Source of the DNA: Yinghuangia seranimata
Lineage (GTDB): Bacteria; Actinomycetota; Actinomycetes; Streptomycetales; Streptomycetaceae
NCBI RefSeq assembly: GCF_029953285.1
Contig: NZ_JASAOI010000010.1
Coordinates: 248,001-312,000, forward strand
Direction: 5' to 3'
DNA: 64,000 bases
This document shows, in pieces, positions 24,801 to 33,645 of this stretch (positions are counted from its first letter, which is position 1; each line of letters starts with the position of its first letter). The notes under the pieces are model-generated. The model saw only the letters and a program-made list of their open reading frames with translations. It had not been told where the DNA came from and made no database searches. Both the position numbers and the translations under genes were made by a program.

Positions 24801-26098
24801 GCCCGTACGACGAGGACCGGCTGCCGGGGCACGACCGGCGGCGCGGGGAGCTGATGGCGTTGATCGACACCGACGACGCGGACCTGGACCGCGCGGGCGG
24901 CCGCCGCCGCGCGGTCGTGCCGCTGGTGGCGACGGCGGCGGTCCTGGCGACCGCGGCGGTCGGCGTGGTGGTCGCGCGCCCGTGGGCGTCCGACGGCCAC
25001 AACGTGTCCACGGCCGCCGACCAGGGCGTACCCCGCGACCGCGCCAAGCCGGGCGACCCCGTGCCGGCCGCCGACGCGAAGGCGGCGCTCAAGTCGTGCC
25101 TGGGCGCGATGAAGAACGGCTCCGGATCAGGCGGCGTGTCGGGCGGGGAGGCCTTCGGGAGCGCCTCGGCGATCCCGGTGCCGGCGAAGAGCGGCGTACC
25201 GGGGCCGGTGCCGATGAAGAGCGGCGTACCGGGGCCGTTCGGTCCCGGGGCGTCCCCATCCCCGGGCGTGCCGAAGGGCGCCTCCGAGCCGAAGCCGACG
25301 GCGACCGCCACCGTGCCGGGGTTCAGCACCGGAGGCGAGTACCCGCCCGGCTTCCCGTCGTCCGTGACGGACCGCCCGACGACCCTGCCTGCCTACGATC
25401 CGAAGGACCCGGCGGCGCTGCCCGGCGGCCCATCGCCGAGCGGACCGGGCGTCGCGGTCGCGTCGGCGTCCGTCGGCCCGCTGTCCCCGGGGATGTCGCC
25501 GGGCCCGTTCACCGTGCCGCCGGTGCCGTACGGCGACCCGCCGGTGATCAAACCTGTCGACCCGAACACCGACTACCAGCCGTACTTCACCGCATGGCGT
25601 ACGAACGCCAAGGGCGGCCTCGAGCCGTTCGTCCTCGGCCGAGCGGCCGGGCAGACGGGCCTGCTGGAGTGCACGTCGTTCGGAGGCGGGCAGTTCGTCG
25701 CGTCCGCGATCCTCGTCGGAGCCGACGGCCGCATCTCCGGCCCGATCGAAGTCAACATGACGGCCGTCCCGATGGAGCTCGTCGACGAGCGGCCCGAGGT
25801 CGTCAACAACCGCTCGGCCCTGTGGGGCCGCGTCTCGGCCGACGTCGCCCGCGTCGACGTCACCACCCCCGACGGCAAGGTCACCCGCGCGGTCGTCCGC
25901 GACGGCGTCTGGTTCGCCGACGGCGACTTCCCCCACCCCTCGAAGCTCGACCCGGCCGCCGGTACCACCGCCATCCGCGCCTACGACGCCGGCGGCACCC
26001 TCCTGGCCGAACGCGACAACGACGAGAAGATATGCGACACCCTCATCGGCGTCCACGTCGATCCCACCTGCGGCCCCACCACCCCCTGGAACCACTGA
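24797..26098 (+). CDS. Membrane-anchored putative sigma-factor regulator, Pro/Gly-rich
   Basis: A 433-residue protein: a short cytoplasmic N-terminus (about 1-38), one transmembrane helix (VVPLVATAAVLATAAVGVVV), a long extracellular Pro/Gly/Ser-rich stretch and a C-terminal domain of about 180 residues ending in CDTLIGVHVDPTCGPTTPWN. The Pro-rich part contains a short tandem repeat (KSGVPGP units, 25186-25240). No zinc-binding anti-sigma motif is present, so it is not a ZAS protein. Translational coupling with the ECF sigma gene suggests it modulates that factor, as similar CU044_5270-like membrane proteins are thought to. The function is inferred. Confidence 0.7.
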   Translation: MSPYDEDRLPGHDRRRGELMALIDTDDADLDRAGGRRRAVVPLVATAAVLATAAVGVVVARPWASDGHNVSTAADQGVPRDRAKPGDPVPAADAKAALKSCLGAMKNGSGSGGVSGGEAFGSASAIPVPAKSGVPGPVPMKSGVPGPFGPGASPSPGVPKGASEPKPTATATVPGFSTGGEYPPGFPSSVTDRPTTLPAYDPKDPAALPGGPSPSGPGVAVASASVGPLSPGMSPGPFTVPPVPYGDPPVIKPVDPNTDYQPYFTAWRTNAKGGLEPFVLGRAAGQTGLLECTSFGGGQFVASAILVGADGRISGPIEVNMTAVPMELVDERPEVVNNRSALWGRVSADVARVDVTTPDGKVTRAVVRDGVWFADGDFPHPSKLDPAAGTTAIRAYDAGGTLLAERDNDEKICDTLIGVHVDPTCGPTTPWNH

Positions 26099-26120
26099 CC
26101 CACCCCCACCCCACCCCGGA

Positions 26121-26146
26121 AGCCGGCCCCCACCCGGAGGCCGGCT
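26121..26146. terminator. Bidirectional terminator hairpin between convergent genes
   Basis: Inverted repeat with 8-bp perfect arms (26121-26128 and 26139-26146), 10-nt loop and two more G-C pairs below one mismatch. It lies between the convergent ends of the sigma-regulator gene (26098) and the encapsulin gene (26176), where a shared terminator is expected. Confidence 0.6.
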
Positions 26147-26175
26147 CCCGGCGCGTCACCCCGCGACCGCGGCCG

Positions 26176-27021
26176 TCACAACTTCGAGGCGCGGGTCTTG
26201 CTCGTCGCCTTGGCGCGGGTCGGGGTCGTCAGGGTGACGGAGGCTTCCGGGGAGTACAGGGAGAACGTCAGGGACTCGGTCAGGTAGAGGTCGACGCTGG
26301 TGGCGTCGTGGGAGTCGTAGCCGATCGAGAGGTCCTGGCCCAGGTGGAGGGTGAAGTCGCCGCCGCGGGTGGAGAGCAGGACGGCGCCTTCGATGGCCGG
26401 GGCCCAGACGATCTCGCCGCCGGACAGGACGCGGGCGACGTGTTCGCGGACCGGGTAGCCGTGGTCGGAGGTCTCGTTGACGGCGGTGTAGGTGTCGGCG
26501 CCGAGGAGGAGCGCGTACGGGCCGCCGACGCCTTCGAGGCGCAGGCCCGTCAGGGCGCGGGAGACCGCGTCGGGGTAGTCCTCCACGCGGGCAGGCAGGG
26601 CGACCGAGGTGGTGCTCGCGCCGGTGCGGATGCCGGTGATGCCGGCGTCGCGCCAGCCTTCGAAGACCGCCCGGTCCTCGGCCAGCGCGATGGTGCGCGC
26701 CGCGTCCTTGACCGGCTGCCAGTCGGAGTCGTTGGACCCGCGCAGCACGTCGTCGACGGCCTGCCGGTCGAGGGTGAACGGCACGCGCAGTTCGACCAGG
26801 TGCTGCGCGACGCGGGTGTGCGCGGTCACGCCGTCGGCGGGCGGGTCGAGGGGCGCGAGGTGCCCGGTGCCGACCGCGGCCACGCCGAGTCCGGACGGGC
26901 CGGACAGGTCGACGACGCGGCGGCCGGCCAGGTGCAGGGTGAAGGTGCGCCGGGCCTCCTCCTCGATCTCGGCCCAGGCGGCGTCGGAGACCGGCGCGAG
27001 TTCGCGGTGCAGGTTGTTCAT
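26176..27021 (-). CDS. Encapsulin nanocompartment shell protein (family 1)
   Basis: A 281-residue capsid protein of the HK97-fold family 1 encapsulins, which self-assemble into protein cages. Recognisable parts are NNLHRELAPVSDAAWAEIEE, LAGRRVVDLSGPSGLGVAAV, VPFTLDRQAVDDVLRG, and DLSIGYDSHDATSVDLYLTE with FSLYSPEASV near the end. The ATG overlaps the peroxidase stop (ATGA). The ribosome-binding sequence AAGGAG lies inside the last codons of the peroxidase gene. The C-terminus carries about 15 extra basic residues (TRAKATSKTRASK) that would face outward in this family. Cargo is the adjacent DyP peroxidase. Confidence 0.95.
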   Translation of the reverse strand: MNNLHRELAPVSDAAWAEIEEEARRTFTLHLAGRRVVDLSGPSGLGVAAVGTGHLAPLDPPADGVTAHTRVAQHLVELRVPFTLDRQAVDDVLRGSNDSDWQPVKDAARTIALAEDRAVFEGWRDAGITGIRTGASTTSVALPARVEDYPDAVSRALTGLRLEGVGGPYALLLGADTYTAVNETSDHGYPVREHVARVLSGGEIVWAPAIEGAVLLSTRGGDFTLHLGQDLSIGYDSHDATSVDLYLTESLTFSLYSPEASVTLTTPTRAKATSKTRASKL

Positions 27022-28109
27022 CGGGTCGTGCTCCTTTTCAGGCTGCCGATGCGCAGCGAGCCGGCGTGCGCGTCGGCGGCGTCCGGCTCGGCCCGCGCTT
27101 CGGACGCCGGTTCGGATGCGGTCTCGGGGACGGGTTCGGTGGTGTCGGCCGCGCCGGGTGCGGGCGGCGGGTCGTCGAGGAAGTCCTGCGACGGCACGAA
27201 GTACAGCGACCCGGTGACCGCCGTGGAGAAGTCGAGGAGCCGGTCGTGGGTGCCGGGCGGGTCGCCGAGGAACATGTTGTCGAGCATCCGTTCGATGACC
27301 GACGGCGTCTTGCAGTAGCCGATGAAGTAGGTTCCGTACTCGCCGCGTTCGACGGAGCCGAACGGCATGTTCATGCGCAGGATCTGCAGTTCGTTGCCGG
27401 CCTCGTCCTCGACCGTGTTGAGCGCGACGTGCGAGTCGGCGGGCTTGACGTCGTCGTCGAGCTCGACGTCGGCGAGCTTGGTGCGGCCGACCGCGCGCTC
27501 CTGTGCCTCGGTGGGCAGCGCGTTCCACGCGGTCAGGTCGTGCAGGTACTTCTGGACGACCACGTAGCTGCCGCCGGCGAACGCCGCGTCCGCGCCCGGG
27601 TCGAGCGTCTCGTCGATGACGACGGCCCGGTACGCCGGCGAGCCGACCGGGTTCTCGGTGCCGTCGACGAACCCGAGCAGGTCGCGGTTGTCGAAGTACT
27701 TGAAACCGTGCACCTCGTCGACGACGGCCGCGGCGTTCGCGAGCCGTCCGGCCAGGCGTCCGGCGAGCTCGAAGCACATGTCCATGCGCTGGCCGCGGAT
27801 GTGGAACAGCAGGTCGCCGGGTGTCGAGGGGGCGCGGTGGACGCGGCCGACCCGCTCCTCGAGCGGGTGCAGTTCGGCCGGGCGGGGCCCGGCGAACAGC
27901 CGGTCCCACGCGTCCGAGCCGACCCCTACGACGCACGACAGCCGGGACTCGGGCGCCCGGAACCCGACCGCCCGGGCCAGCCCCGGCACCTCGGACAGCA
28001 GGTCGCGCACGGTGCGCTCGCCGCCCGGCTCGATCGTCGCGACCAGGAAGATCGCCGAGCTCGTGAGCGGGGCGAGGAGCGGCTGCGGCTCGGGGCGCGG
28101 CTCGGTCAT
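27018..28109 (-). CDS. Dye-decolorizing (DyP-type) haem peroxidase with encapsulin-targeting tail
   Basis: A 363-residue DyP peroxidase that reduces hydrogen peroxide. Key residues are Asp149 in the GFVDGTENP motif, proximal haem ligand His227 (DSHVALN) and Arg245 (LRMNMPFG). After the catalytic domain comes a flexible Pro/Ala/Glu-rich linker (about 315-348) and a terminal peptide GSLRIGSLKRS, which matches the SLxIGSLK cargo-loading signature of family 1 encapsulins. It is therefore expected to be packed inside the shell encoded by the next gene. AGGAGAG precedes the ATG. Loading is well founded from the tag; the physiological substrate is unknown. Confidence 0.95.
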   Translation of the reverse strand: MTEPRPEPQPLLAPLTSSAIFLVATIEPGGERTVRDLLSEVPGLARAVGFRAPESRLSCVVGVGSDAWDRLFAGPRPAELHPLEERVGRVHRAPSTPGDLLFHIRGQRMDMCFELAGRLAGRLANAAAVVDEVHGFKYFDNRDLLGFVDGTENPVGSPAYRAVVIDETLDPGADAAFAGGSYVVVQKYLHDLTAWNALPTEAQERAVGRTKLADVELDDDVKPADSHVALNTVEDEAGNELQILRMNMPFGSVERGEYGTYFIGYCKTPSVIERMLDNMFLGDPPGTHDRLLDFSTAVTGSLYFVPSQDFLDDPPPAPGAADTTEPVPETASEPASEARAEPDAADAHAGSLRIGSLKRSTTR

Positions 28110-28272
28110 GCGGTGCGCTCTCCTGGCGGTCGGGAGTCGCCGGCTCGGCGATCGGACCACGTGACGGTGCCCGGCACCGCACCGGGCCATGCGTGACGTT
28201 GGTCCCGAGATGGGGAGACCTACGCCATATCGGCCGATTCGCCGCCGGTCAGCGGGAGCGCGGGAGCGCCGG

Positions 28273-28656
28273 CTACGCGTCGCCCGTGAGCTCCTCCAGC
28301 AGCACCGACAGGTAGCTGCCCGCCGGGTCCTTCACCGCCGTCAGCAGCGTCACCGGCCCGTCGAGCGCCCGGGCCCGCAGATCGGCGATCCCGGCCTGCT
28401 GCTCGTCGCCCTCGAGCTCCGCCGCGTACCGCGCCGCGAACTCCGGGAACACGCCCTCGCCCTGCGCGTGGAACCACTTGCGCAGCTCGGTGGACGGCGC
28501 CACCTCCTTCGCCCACGCGTCCAGCGCGGCCCGTTCCTTGCTCACGCCGCGCGGCCACAGCCGGTCCACCAGCACGCGGCAGCCGTCGGCGGCCTCGGGC
28601 GGGTCCTGCACGCGGCGCAGGCGGAAGACGGGCAAGTCCGCGGAGCGTTTGGCCAT
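28273..28656 (-). CDS. DUF488 family protein
   Basis: A 127-residue protein of the DUF488 (YeaO-like) family. The hallmarks [11 protein letters not shown]-like start, [23 protein letters not shown] and VTLLTAVKD are visible. The family is widespread and structurally known but without an assigned biochemical role. I chose the ATG at 28656 because it begins just before the conserved part; the upstream extension to 28719 adds residues unlike the family. It is divergent from the methylglyoxal synthase gene. No operon partner. Confidence 0.87.
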   Translation of the reverse strand: MAKRSADLPVFRLRRVQDPPEAADGCRVLVDRLWPRGVSKERAALDAWAKEVAPSTELRKWFHAQGEGVFPEFAARYAAELEGDEQQAGIADLRARALDGPVTLLTAVKDPAGSYLSVLLEELTGDA

Positions 28657-28795
28657 GCGTCGAGTATCCGCGCCGGACGCGTTCATCTCACGGACGGAAC
28701 GCGGCCGACACGCCGCCACCGTGCTGACCGATAATTGCCGTCAGCCGACCGGACCCGGCCGGAAACCGCCCCCGACCGACACGGAAGAGAGCTCT

Positions 28796-29302
28796 GTGAC
28801 CGACATACCGACCGAACGCACCGCCGACACCGCACGCACCGCGGACACCGGCCTCGCCGAGCCGGCGCTCCGCGAGGACATGGGCATCGCCCTGGTCGCC
28901 CACGACAGCTGCAAGCCCGACATGGTCGAGTGGACGAACCGGCACCGCGACGTGCTCGCCCGCCACCGCCTCTACGCCACCGGCACCACCGGCGGCCTCG
29001 TCGCCGACGCGACCGGCCTGGACGTCGTACGGTTCCGCAGCGGCCCGCTCGGCGGCGACCAGCAGGTCGGCGCCCGCATCGCCGAGGGCGAGGTGGACCT
29101 GCTGATCTTCTTCTGGGACGCGCTCACCGCCCAGCCGCACGAACCGGACGTCCGCGCCCTGCTGCGCCTCGCCGTGCTCGCCAACGTCGCCGTGGCGTGC
29201 AACCGTTCCACGGCCGACCTGATCATCACCTCGCCGCTGCTCGGCGGCAGCGGGCACCGCGAACCGGTCGAACACCGCCTCGCGGGCCGCTTCGCGTCCT
29301 GA
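28796..29302 (+). CDS. mgsA: Methylglyoxal synthase
   Basis: Converts dihydroxyacetone phosphate to methylglyoxal and phosphate in the cytoplasm. Family motifs are [14 protein letters not shown] (substrate-binding His/Asp), ATGTTGG (phosphate loop) and [19 protein letters not shown], which carries the catalytic Asp, followed by [10 protein letters not shown]. At 168 residues it is slightly longer than the usual 130-150 because of a Thr/Ala-rich N-terminus of about 30 residues; GTG 28796 is preceded by GAAGAGAG. A later ATG just before the core (28880) is an alternative start. The gene stands alone, divergent from DUF488. Confidence 0.92.
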   Translation: MTDIPTERTADTARTADTGLAEPALREDMGIALVAHDSCKPDMVEWTNRHRDVLARHRLYATGTTGGLVADATGLDVVRFRSGPLGGDQQVGARIAEGEVDLLIFFWDALTAQPHEPDVRALLRLAVLANVAVACNRSTADLIITSPLLGGSGHREPVEHRLAGRFAS

Positions 29303-29338
29303 CCCCGGCGCCGCCCCGGCGCACACGGGCCCCCGCCG

Positions 29339-29980
29339 TCAGGCGATCGTCATCCCGAACCCGGCCGCGAGCACCGCGGCCTGCTCCAGCCCGATCGTCG
29401 CGCCCCGCAGATCCGCGGTGCGCGGGTCGAGCGCGGACAGGTCGCTGCCGCGCAGGTCGGTGTCCGTCAGCACCACGCCGCGCAGCGACGCGCCGGACAG
29501 GTCGACGCCGGTCACCTGCGCCTTCTCCAGGCGCGCCCCGGTCAGGTCGGCCTCGCGCATGCGCACGCGGTCGAACGTGGCGCCCTTCAGCCCGGCGCCC
29601 GGCAGCGCCGCGAACGACCAGTCGCCGCCGGTCGCCTTCAGCAGCGTGAACGTGCACCGCTCGAAGCTGCTGCCGACCATCTTGCAGTCCGCGAACTCGA
29701 CGTCGAACAACGTGCACGCGCGGAACCGGCAGTTCGTGAACGCGGCCGCGGTGTGCCGGGACGCGTTGAAGCCGACGTTCACAAACGTGCAGCGGTCGAA
29801 CACGCAGCCGTCGTCGGCCACCTCGGTCCAGTCGGTGTCGATGAACGTCCAGCCGGTGAAGGTCTCGTCGACCAACTCGCGGGCGTACCAGTCCTCGCCG
29901 CTCACCACCCGCCCCTCGTCGTCCTCGGGCGGCTCGCCGGAGCCGGGGCGGTCGGGGTCGTGCGGGGTGCGTCCGGTCAT
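29339..29980 (-). CDS. Pentapeptide-repeat protein
   Basis: A 213-residue protein whose residues 40-200 follow the A(D/N)LxX pentapeptide pattern: for example FTNCRFRACTLFDVEFADCK, then ADLTGARLEKAQVTGVDLSG and TDLRGSDLS. Such repeats form a right-handed quadrilateral beta helix. Some relatives (MfpA, Qnr) mimic DNA and protect gyrase, others have unknown roles; nothing here identifies the target. There is little sign of a ribosome-binding site before the ATG, so it may be leaderless or start slightly elsewhere. It converges with methylglyoxal synthase and is divergent from the luciferase-like gene. Confidence 0.85.
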   Translation of the reverse strand: MTGRTPHDPDRPGSGEPPEDDEGRVVSGEDWYARELVDETFTGWTFIDTDWTEVADDGCVFDRCTFVNVGFNASRHTAAAFTNCRFRACTLFDVEFADCKMVGSSFERCTFTLLKATGGDWSFAALPGAGLKGATFDRVRMREADLTGARLEKAQVTGVDLSGASLRGVVLTDTDLRGSDLSALDPRTADLRGATIGLEQAAVLAAGFGMTIA

Positions 29981-30067
29981 CCGTCGATTCAACACGGCGG
30001 CACCGACACCGCGCCCCACGGCGCGCCCGCCCGGGAATGCCGCGCCCGAGCGCGCGTTGTCGCAGAG

Positions 30068-31132
30068 GTGACCTCTCTGCTGCAGACCACGCCGTTCTCG
30101 GTCCTCGACCGCTCGCGGACCCGCCAGGGCGAGAGCGCCCCGGAGGCGCTCCGTGCGACGGTACGGTTCGCCCGCGACGCGGAGGCGCTGGGCTACCACC
30201 GGTTCTGGGTGTCCGAGCACCACGGCGTGCCGGGCGTCGCCGGATCCGCGCCGACCGTGCTCGCGGCCGCGGTCGCGGCGGCGACGAGCCGCATCCGGGT
30301 GGGCACCGGCGGCGTGATGCTGCCGAACCACCGGCCGCTGGTCGTCGCGGAGCAGTTCGGCGTCCTCGAGTCACTGTTCCCCGGCCGCGTCGACATGGGG
30401 CTGGGCCGCTCGGTCGGGTTCACGGACGGCATCCGGCGGGCGCTCGGGCACGACAAGGCGGACGCCGAGGACTTCCCCGGCCACCTCGCCGAACTGCTCG
30501 GCTACTTCACCGGCACGCAGGACGTCCACCCCGACGTGCACGCGCGCCCGGCCGAGGGGCTGCGCCCGGCGCCGTTCGTGCTGGCCACCGGCGAGGGCGC
30601 GGGACACGCGGCGCGGGCCGGAGTGCCGCTGGTCATCGCGGCGTTCGGCGGCGAGGACCGGCTGCTGCGGGCGGTCGAGCGGTACCGGGAGGAGTTCCGG
30701 CCGTCGGAGTGGGCGGCGCGGCCGTACGTGACGGTGGCCGGCACCGTCGTGGTCGCGGACGACGACGCGGAGGCCGAGGACCTGCTGCTGCCGGAGGCCT
30801 GGTCGGCGGCCTACTCACGCACGCACGGGGTGTTCCCGCCGCTGGCCCCCGTCGCCGAGATCAAGGGCCTGGCGATGACCGAACGCGAACGCGGCCACCT
30901 CGAGGAGTCCCGCCGCGGGCACGTCCGCGGCACCGCGGACCGGGTGGCCGACGCGCTGGAACGCCTGCTCGCGCGCACCGGCGCCGACGAGTTCATGGTG
31001 ACGACGAGCACGTACGACCGCGCGGCCCAACTGGACACGTACACGCGGCTGGCGGGCCTGTTCGGCGCGACACCTGAAGACGCCGTTCACAGGGACGACG
31101 CCGACGACGCGGCGTGGACGCCGGCGGCCTGA
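30068..31132 (+). CDS. LLM-class (luciferase-like) flavin-dependent monooxygenase
   Basis: A 354-residue bacterial-luciferase-like protein that would use FMNH2 and oxygen. The start PFSVLDRSRTRQGES and the segment YHRFWVSEHHGVPGVAGSAP, followed by RIRVGTGGVMLPNHRPL and FPGRVDMGLGRSVGFT, are typical of the MsnO8/YtmO-like subgroup. The beta-barrel extends to the C-terminus. The GTG at 30068 is chosen because the family starts with this segment. No flavin reductase gene is adjacent, so reduced flavin must be supplied by another protein. Substrate unknown. Confidence 0.88.
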   Translation: MTSLLQTTPFSVLDRSRTRQGESAPEALRATVRFARDAEALGYHRFWVSEHHGVPGVAGSAPTVLAAAVAAATSRIRVGTGGVMLPNHRPLVVAEQFGVLESLFPGRVDMGLGRSVGFTDGIRRALGHDKADAEDFPGHLAELLGYFTGTQDVHPDVHARPAEGLRPAPFVLATGEGAGHAARAGVPLVIAAFGGEDRLLRAVERYREEFRPSEWAARPYVTVAGTVVVADDDAEAEDLLLPEAWSAAYSRTHGVFPPLAPVAEIKGLAMTERERGHLEESRRGHVRGTADRVADALERLLARTGADEFMVTTSTYDRAAQLDTYTRLAGLFGATPEDAVHRDDADDAAWTPAA

Positions 31133-31234
31133 CACCACCACGGTCGGCCGTCGGCCACGCACCGCGACACCAGACGCGCGGCGTCCGGCGTCCGGCGTCC
31201 GGCATCAGGCGTCGGAAACGTCTCCCGCCGGCCG

Positions 31235-31417
31235 TCAGAGCGACCGCTCGGCCTCGTCGTCCACGAGCGAGGGCGCGCGCGAGGTACGGAACTGGCACTC
31301 GCGGCACTGCCACGTGCCGGGCCCGAGCTGCGCCCAATCGTGCCGCGACCCATCGGTGTGCGTGCGCTCGGTCGCGAAACCCTTGCCTCGTCCGGGCCGG
31401 TACAGCGACTCAGACAT
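31235..31417 (-). CDS. Small hypothetical protein with a single CxxC
   Basis: A 60-residue hydrophilic protein not recognised as a known family. It has a strong ribosome-binding site, GGGGGGAGG, 5 nt before the ATG, and normal codon usage for this genome. A WQCREC motif with one CxxC and the pattern GPGTWQCRECQFRTSR suggests a short metal-binding knuckle or a cysteine pair. It is divergent from the enoyl-CoA hydratase gene and convergent with the luciferase-like gene. Function unknown. Confidence 0.55.
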   Translation of the reverse strand: MSESLYRPGRGKGFATERTHTDGSRHDWAQLGPGTWQCRECQFRTSRAPSLVDDEAERSL

Positions 31418-31653
31418 CGGGCCTCCCCCCTTCCGGGTCGGCGGATCAGCCGAGCGTACGCCCTGTCGTGGCGGAGCGGTAGCGCACCGTCACCCCCGTG
31501 GTGGGCCCACCGCCCCTCTTGCCCCGGCCGGGAAAACCTGTTTTCCTGAGGCTCGCCGTGCGCCCTCCGCGCCCGCCACCCCACAGCGCCACCCCACAGC
31601 GCCACCCCCGCACCACACCGCGCGTCCCGCCCCGAGCAGCACTGGAGCCGTCG

Positions 31654-32460
31654 ATGAAGTACGCCGAGATCGAGCGCCCCGCCGACGGCATCGCCCTGAT
31701 CCGGCTCAACCGACCCGAGCGGCTCAACGCGCTCAGCCCCAGCCTCGTGTCGGACGCCATCACCGCGTTCCGCGCCGTCAACCGCGAGCGCGGCGTCCGC
31801 GCCGTGGTGCTGACCGGCGCCGGACGCGCGTTCTGCTCCGGCGCCGACCTGAGCGGCGAGTCCGACCCGGCGCCGGACGTCGAGGGGCGCGGCCAACTCG
31901 GCCTCGTCTACCGCACGCAGGAGCACCTGGTCGACCTGATCCTGGCCGTCCACGAGTGCGAGAAGCCGGTGATCGCCGCAGTGCACGGCGCCGCCGTCGG
32001 CGGCGGCCTCGCCCTGGCCCTCGCGGCGGACCTGCGCGTCGCCGACCCGACCGCGAAGTTCGGTTCGGTGTTCATCAAGGTCGGCCTGTCGTCCGCGGAC
32101 GTCGGCACCAGCTACTTCCTGCCGCGCCTCGTCGGCCCCACCCGCGCCGCCGAACTGATGCTCACCGGCCGGCACTTCAGCGCCGACGAGGCCGACCGCT
32201 TCGGCCTGCTCAACAGGCTCACCCCGGAGGGCGGCCACGTCGACGCGGCGCTCGAACTGGCCGCGGCGATCGCGGAGAACTCCGAGTACGGCGTGTGGAT
32301 GACGAAGAAGGGCCTGTGGTCCGGCGTCGACGCGACCTCCCTGCGCCAGCAGTTGGAGCTGGAGAACCGCACGCAGGTGCTGGGCACGTTCACCGGCAAC
32401 ATGACCGAGGCCGCCGCGGCGTTCCGCGAGCGCCGCGCGCCGGTGTGGAAGGGCATGTAG
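31654..32460 (+). CDS. Enoyl-CoA hydratase/isomerase family protein
   Basis: A 268-residue crotonase-fold enzyme. The oxyanion-hole segments are AGRAFCSGADLSG and HGAAVGGGLALALAADLRV. A Glu/Asp pair expected for hydration is not clean: the second region reads FIKVGLSSADVGTSYFLPRL, so the second catalytic acid may be an Asp or missing, and a different crotonase reaction is possible. The ATG lies directly before the conserved MKYAEIERPADGIALIRL start. It is monocistronic, 130 bp upstream of the VOC gene on the same strand. Confidence 0.87.
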   Translation: MKYAEIERPADGIALIRLNRPERLNALSPSLVSDAITAFRAVNRERGVRAVVLTGAGRAFCSGADLSGESDPAPDVEGRGQLGLVYRTQEHLVDLILAVHECEKPVIAAVHGAAVGGGLALALAADLRVADPTAKFGSVFIKVGLSSADVGTSYFLPRLVGPTRAAELMLTGRHFSADEADRFGLLNRLTPEGGHVDAALELAAAIAENSEYGVWMTKKGLWSGVDATSLRQQLELENRTQVLGTFTGNMTEAAAAFRERRAPVWKGM

Positions 32461-32486
32461 GCACGTGATGGGCGCGTAGCCCGCCG

Positions 32487-32513
32487 TTCGATTAGTCGAA
32501 GCACCTGTTCGAC
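32487..32513 (+). promoter_or_regulatory. TTCGA-type inverted repeat upstream of the VOC gene
   Basis: TTCGA (32487-32491) and TCGAA (32496-32500) around a TTAG spacer, with a third TTCGA half at 32508-32512. It lies 80-105 bp upstream of the VOC protein start, in a locally AT-rich gap, and may be a regulator-binding site. Confidence 0.35.
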
Positions 32514-32591
32514 AATGCGCCTCCCGTGCCAGAATGCGGCCGAACGCCCGCGGTCGGCCGCAGCTACCCCACGGCACGGAGAGGCACGCCC

Positions 32592-32999
32592 ATGACCGAC
32601 ACCACGCCCGCCCGCCCCCGCGTGCGCGGATACAGCCACATCGGCGTCGGCGCCACCGACCTCGACGCGGCCCGCGCCTTCTACACCGGCCTCCTCGGCT
32701 TCGAGGAACTCCCCCGCCCCGACGACATCGGCCCCGGTATGTGGCTGCGCGTGGGCGACCTGCAACTGCACTTCGTCCAGACCGACGACATGCCCACCCC
32801 GGGCGGCGGCCTCCCCCACATCGCCCTGCACGTCGACCCCGCCGACTACGACCCGCTCATCGCCGAACTCCGCGCCGCCGACGTACCGTTCCTGATCGAC
32901 CCGTTCCACAACGGCGAGAACTGGGCCGCATTCGTCTCCGACCCCTCGGGCAACTTCGTCGAACTCACCACCCTGGGACCGCTCCCCGCACGCGACTGA
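32592..32999 (+). CDS. VOC-family (glyoxalase/bleomycin resistance/dioxygenase-fold) protein
   Basis: A 135-residue single VOC module that should dimerise around metal sites. Candidate metal ligands are His in YSHIGVG, His in LPHIALHVD and Glu in NFVELTTLG. The layout (GFEELPRPDDIGPGMWLRVG, then the second half with PSGNFVELT) is typical of lactoylglutathione lyase-like proteins. The ATG follows GGAGAGG. It could act on a hemithioacetal or be a fosfomycin/bleomycin-type protein; the sequence does not decide. A methylglyoxal synthase gene lies 3.3 kb upstream, but a link is speculative. Confidence 0.85.
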   Translation: MTDTTPARPRVRGYSHIGVGATDLDAARAFYTGLLGFEELPRPDDIGPGMWLRVGDLQLHFVQTDDMPTPGGGLPHIALHVDPADYDPLIAELRAADVPFLIDPFHNGENWAAFVSDPSGNFVELTTLGPLPARD

Positions 33000-33049
33000 C
33001 CGCTTGGCACCCATGTACATGTGATCGACTTTCCGCCACCATCCCGCGC

Positions 33050-33631
33050 ATGCAGCAGTTGGAGAGCACGTTCGACCTGCGGCGGCGCTACACCGTGTTG
33101 CACTGGCTCATGTGCGCGGCCGGGATCGGCATGCCTCTGCTCGGGCTCGCCCCGAACTTCCCGTGGACGTACATCCCGTTCGCTCTGGCCGTCTTGACCG
33201 TACCGATGCTCGCGGTCGGGCTGATGCCGCGGTACGCCCCCTTGGTCCTCCGCCTGGACGCCGAGGGCGTGTTCCTCGCACCCATCCCGGTCTTTCGGAA
33301 GGCCGTCAGGATCCCGTGGGCGGACGTCGAGGGCATCGCGGCCTATCCGCGCCACGGGCAAGGCCATCACCTCGGCGTCGCCACCACCGAGGCGTACCGC
33401 GAGCGCACCGGCCGGGGATCGCGTCGGCTCGACCGCATGAGCGACCGATCGCTCGGCATCGGGCTGCCGGTGTCGACGACCAGCGTGCCCACCCAGTGGG
33501 AGCCTCGTGAAATGCAGGCCATGGCAAGGGCCTTGGACGTCCTGGCACCACACGTCTACCTCGTCGACGCGCACCTCGTCCCGTGGCGCGTCCTGCGCGG
33601 TCAACCGCCGGAGGACCCCCGCCGACGCTAG
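33050..33631 (+). CDS. Hypothetical membrane protein with two N-terminal helices
   Basis: A 193-residue protein not assigned to a named family. Two hydrophobic helices near the N-terminus (VLHWLMCAAGIGMPLLGL and IPFALAVLTVPMLAVGL) are followed by a hydrophilic domain with a PH-like pattern: LRLDAEGVFLAPIPVFRKAV then IPWADVEGIAAYPRHG, resembling STM3941-type domains in other membrane proteins. The ATG is chosen because it lies just before the first helix. It follows the VOC gene by 50 bp on the same strand. Function unknown. Confidence 0.7.
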   Translation: MQQLESTFDLRRRYTVLHWLMCAAGIGMPLLGLAPNFPWTYIPFALAVLTVPMLAVGLMPRYAPLVLRLDAEGVFLAPIPVFRKAVRIPWADVEGIAAYPRHGQGHHLGVATTEAYRERTGRGSRRLDRMSDRSLGIGLPVSTTSVPTQWEPREMQAMARALDVLAPHVYLVDAHLVPWRVLRGQPPEDPRRR

Positions 33632-33645
33632 TGCGGCGGACAGCG

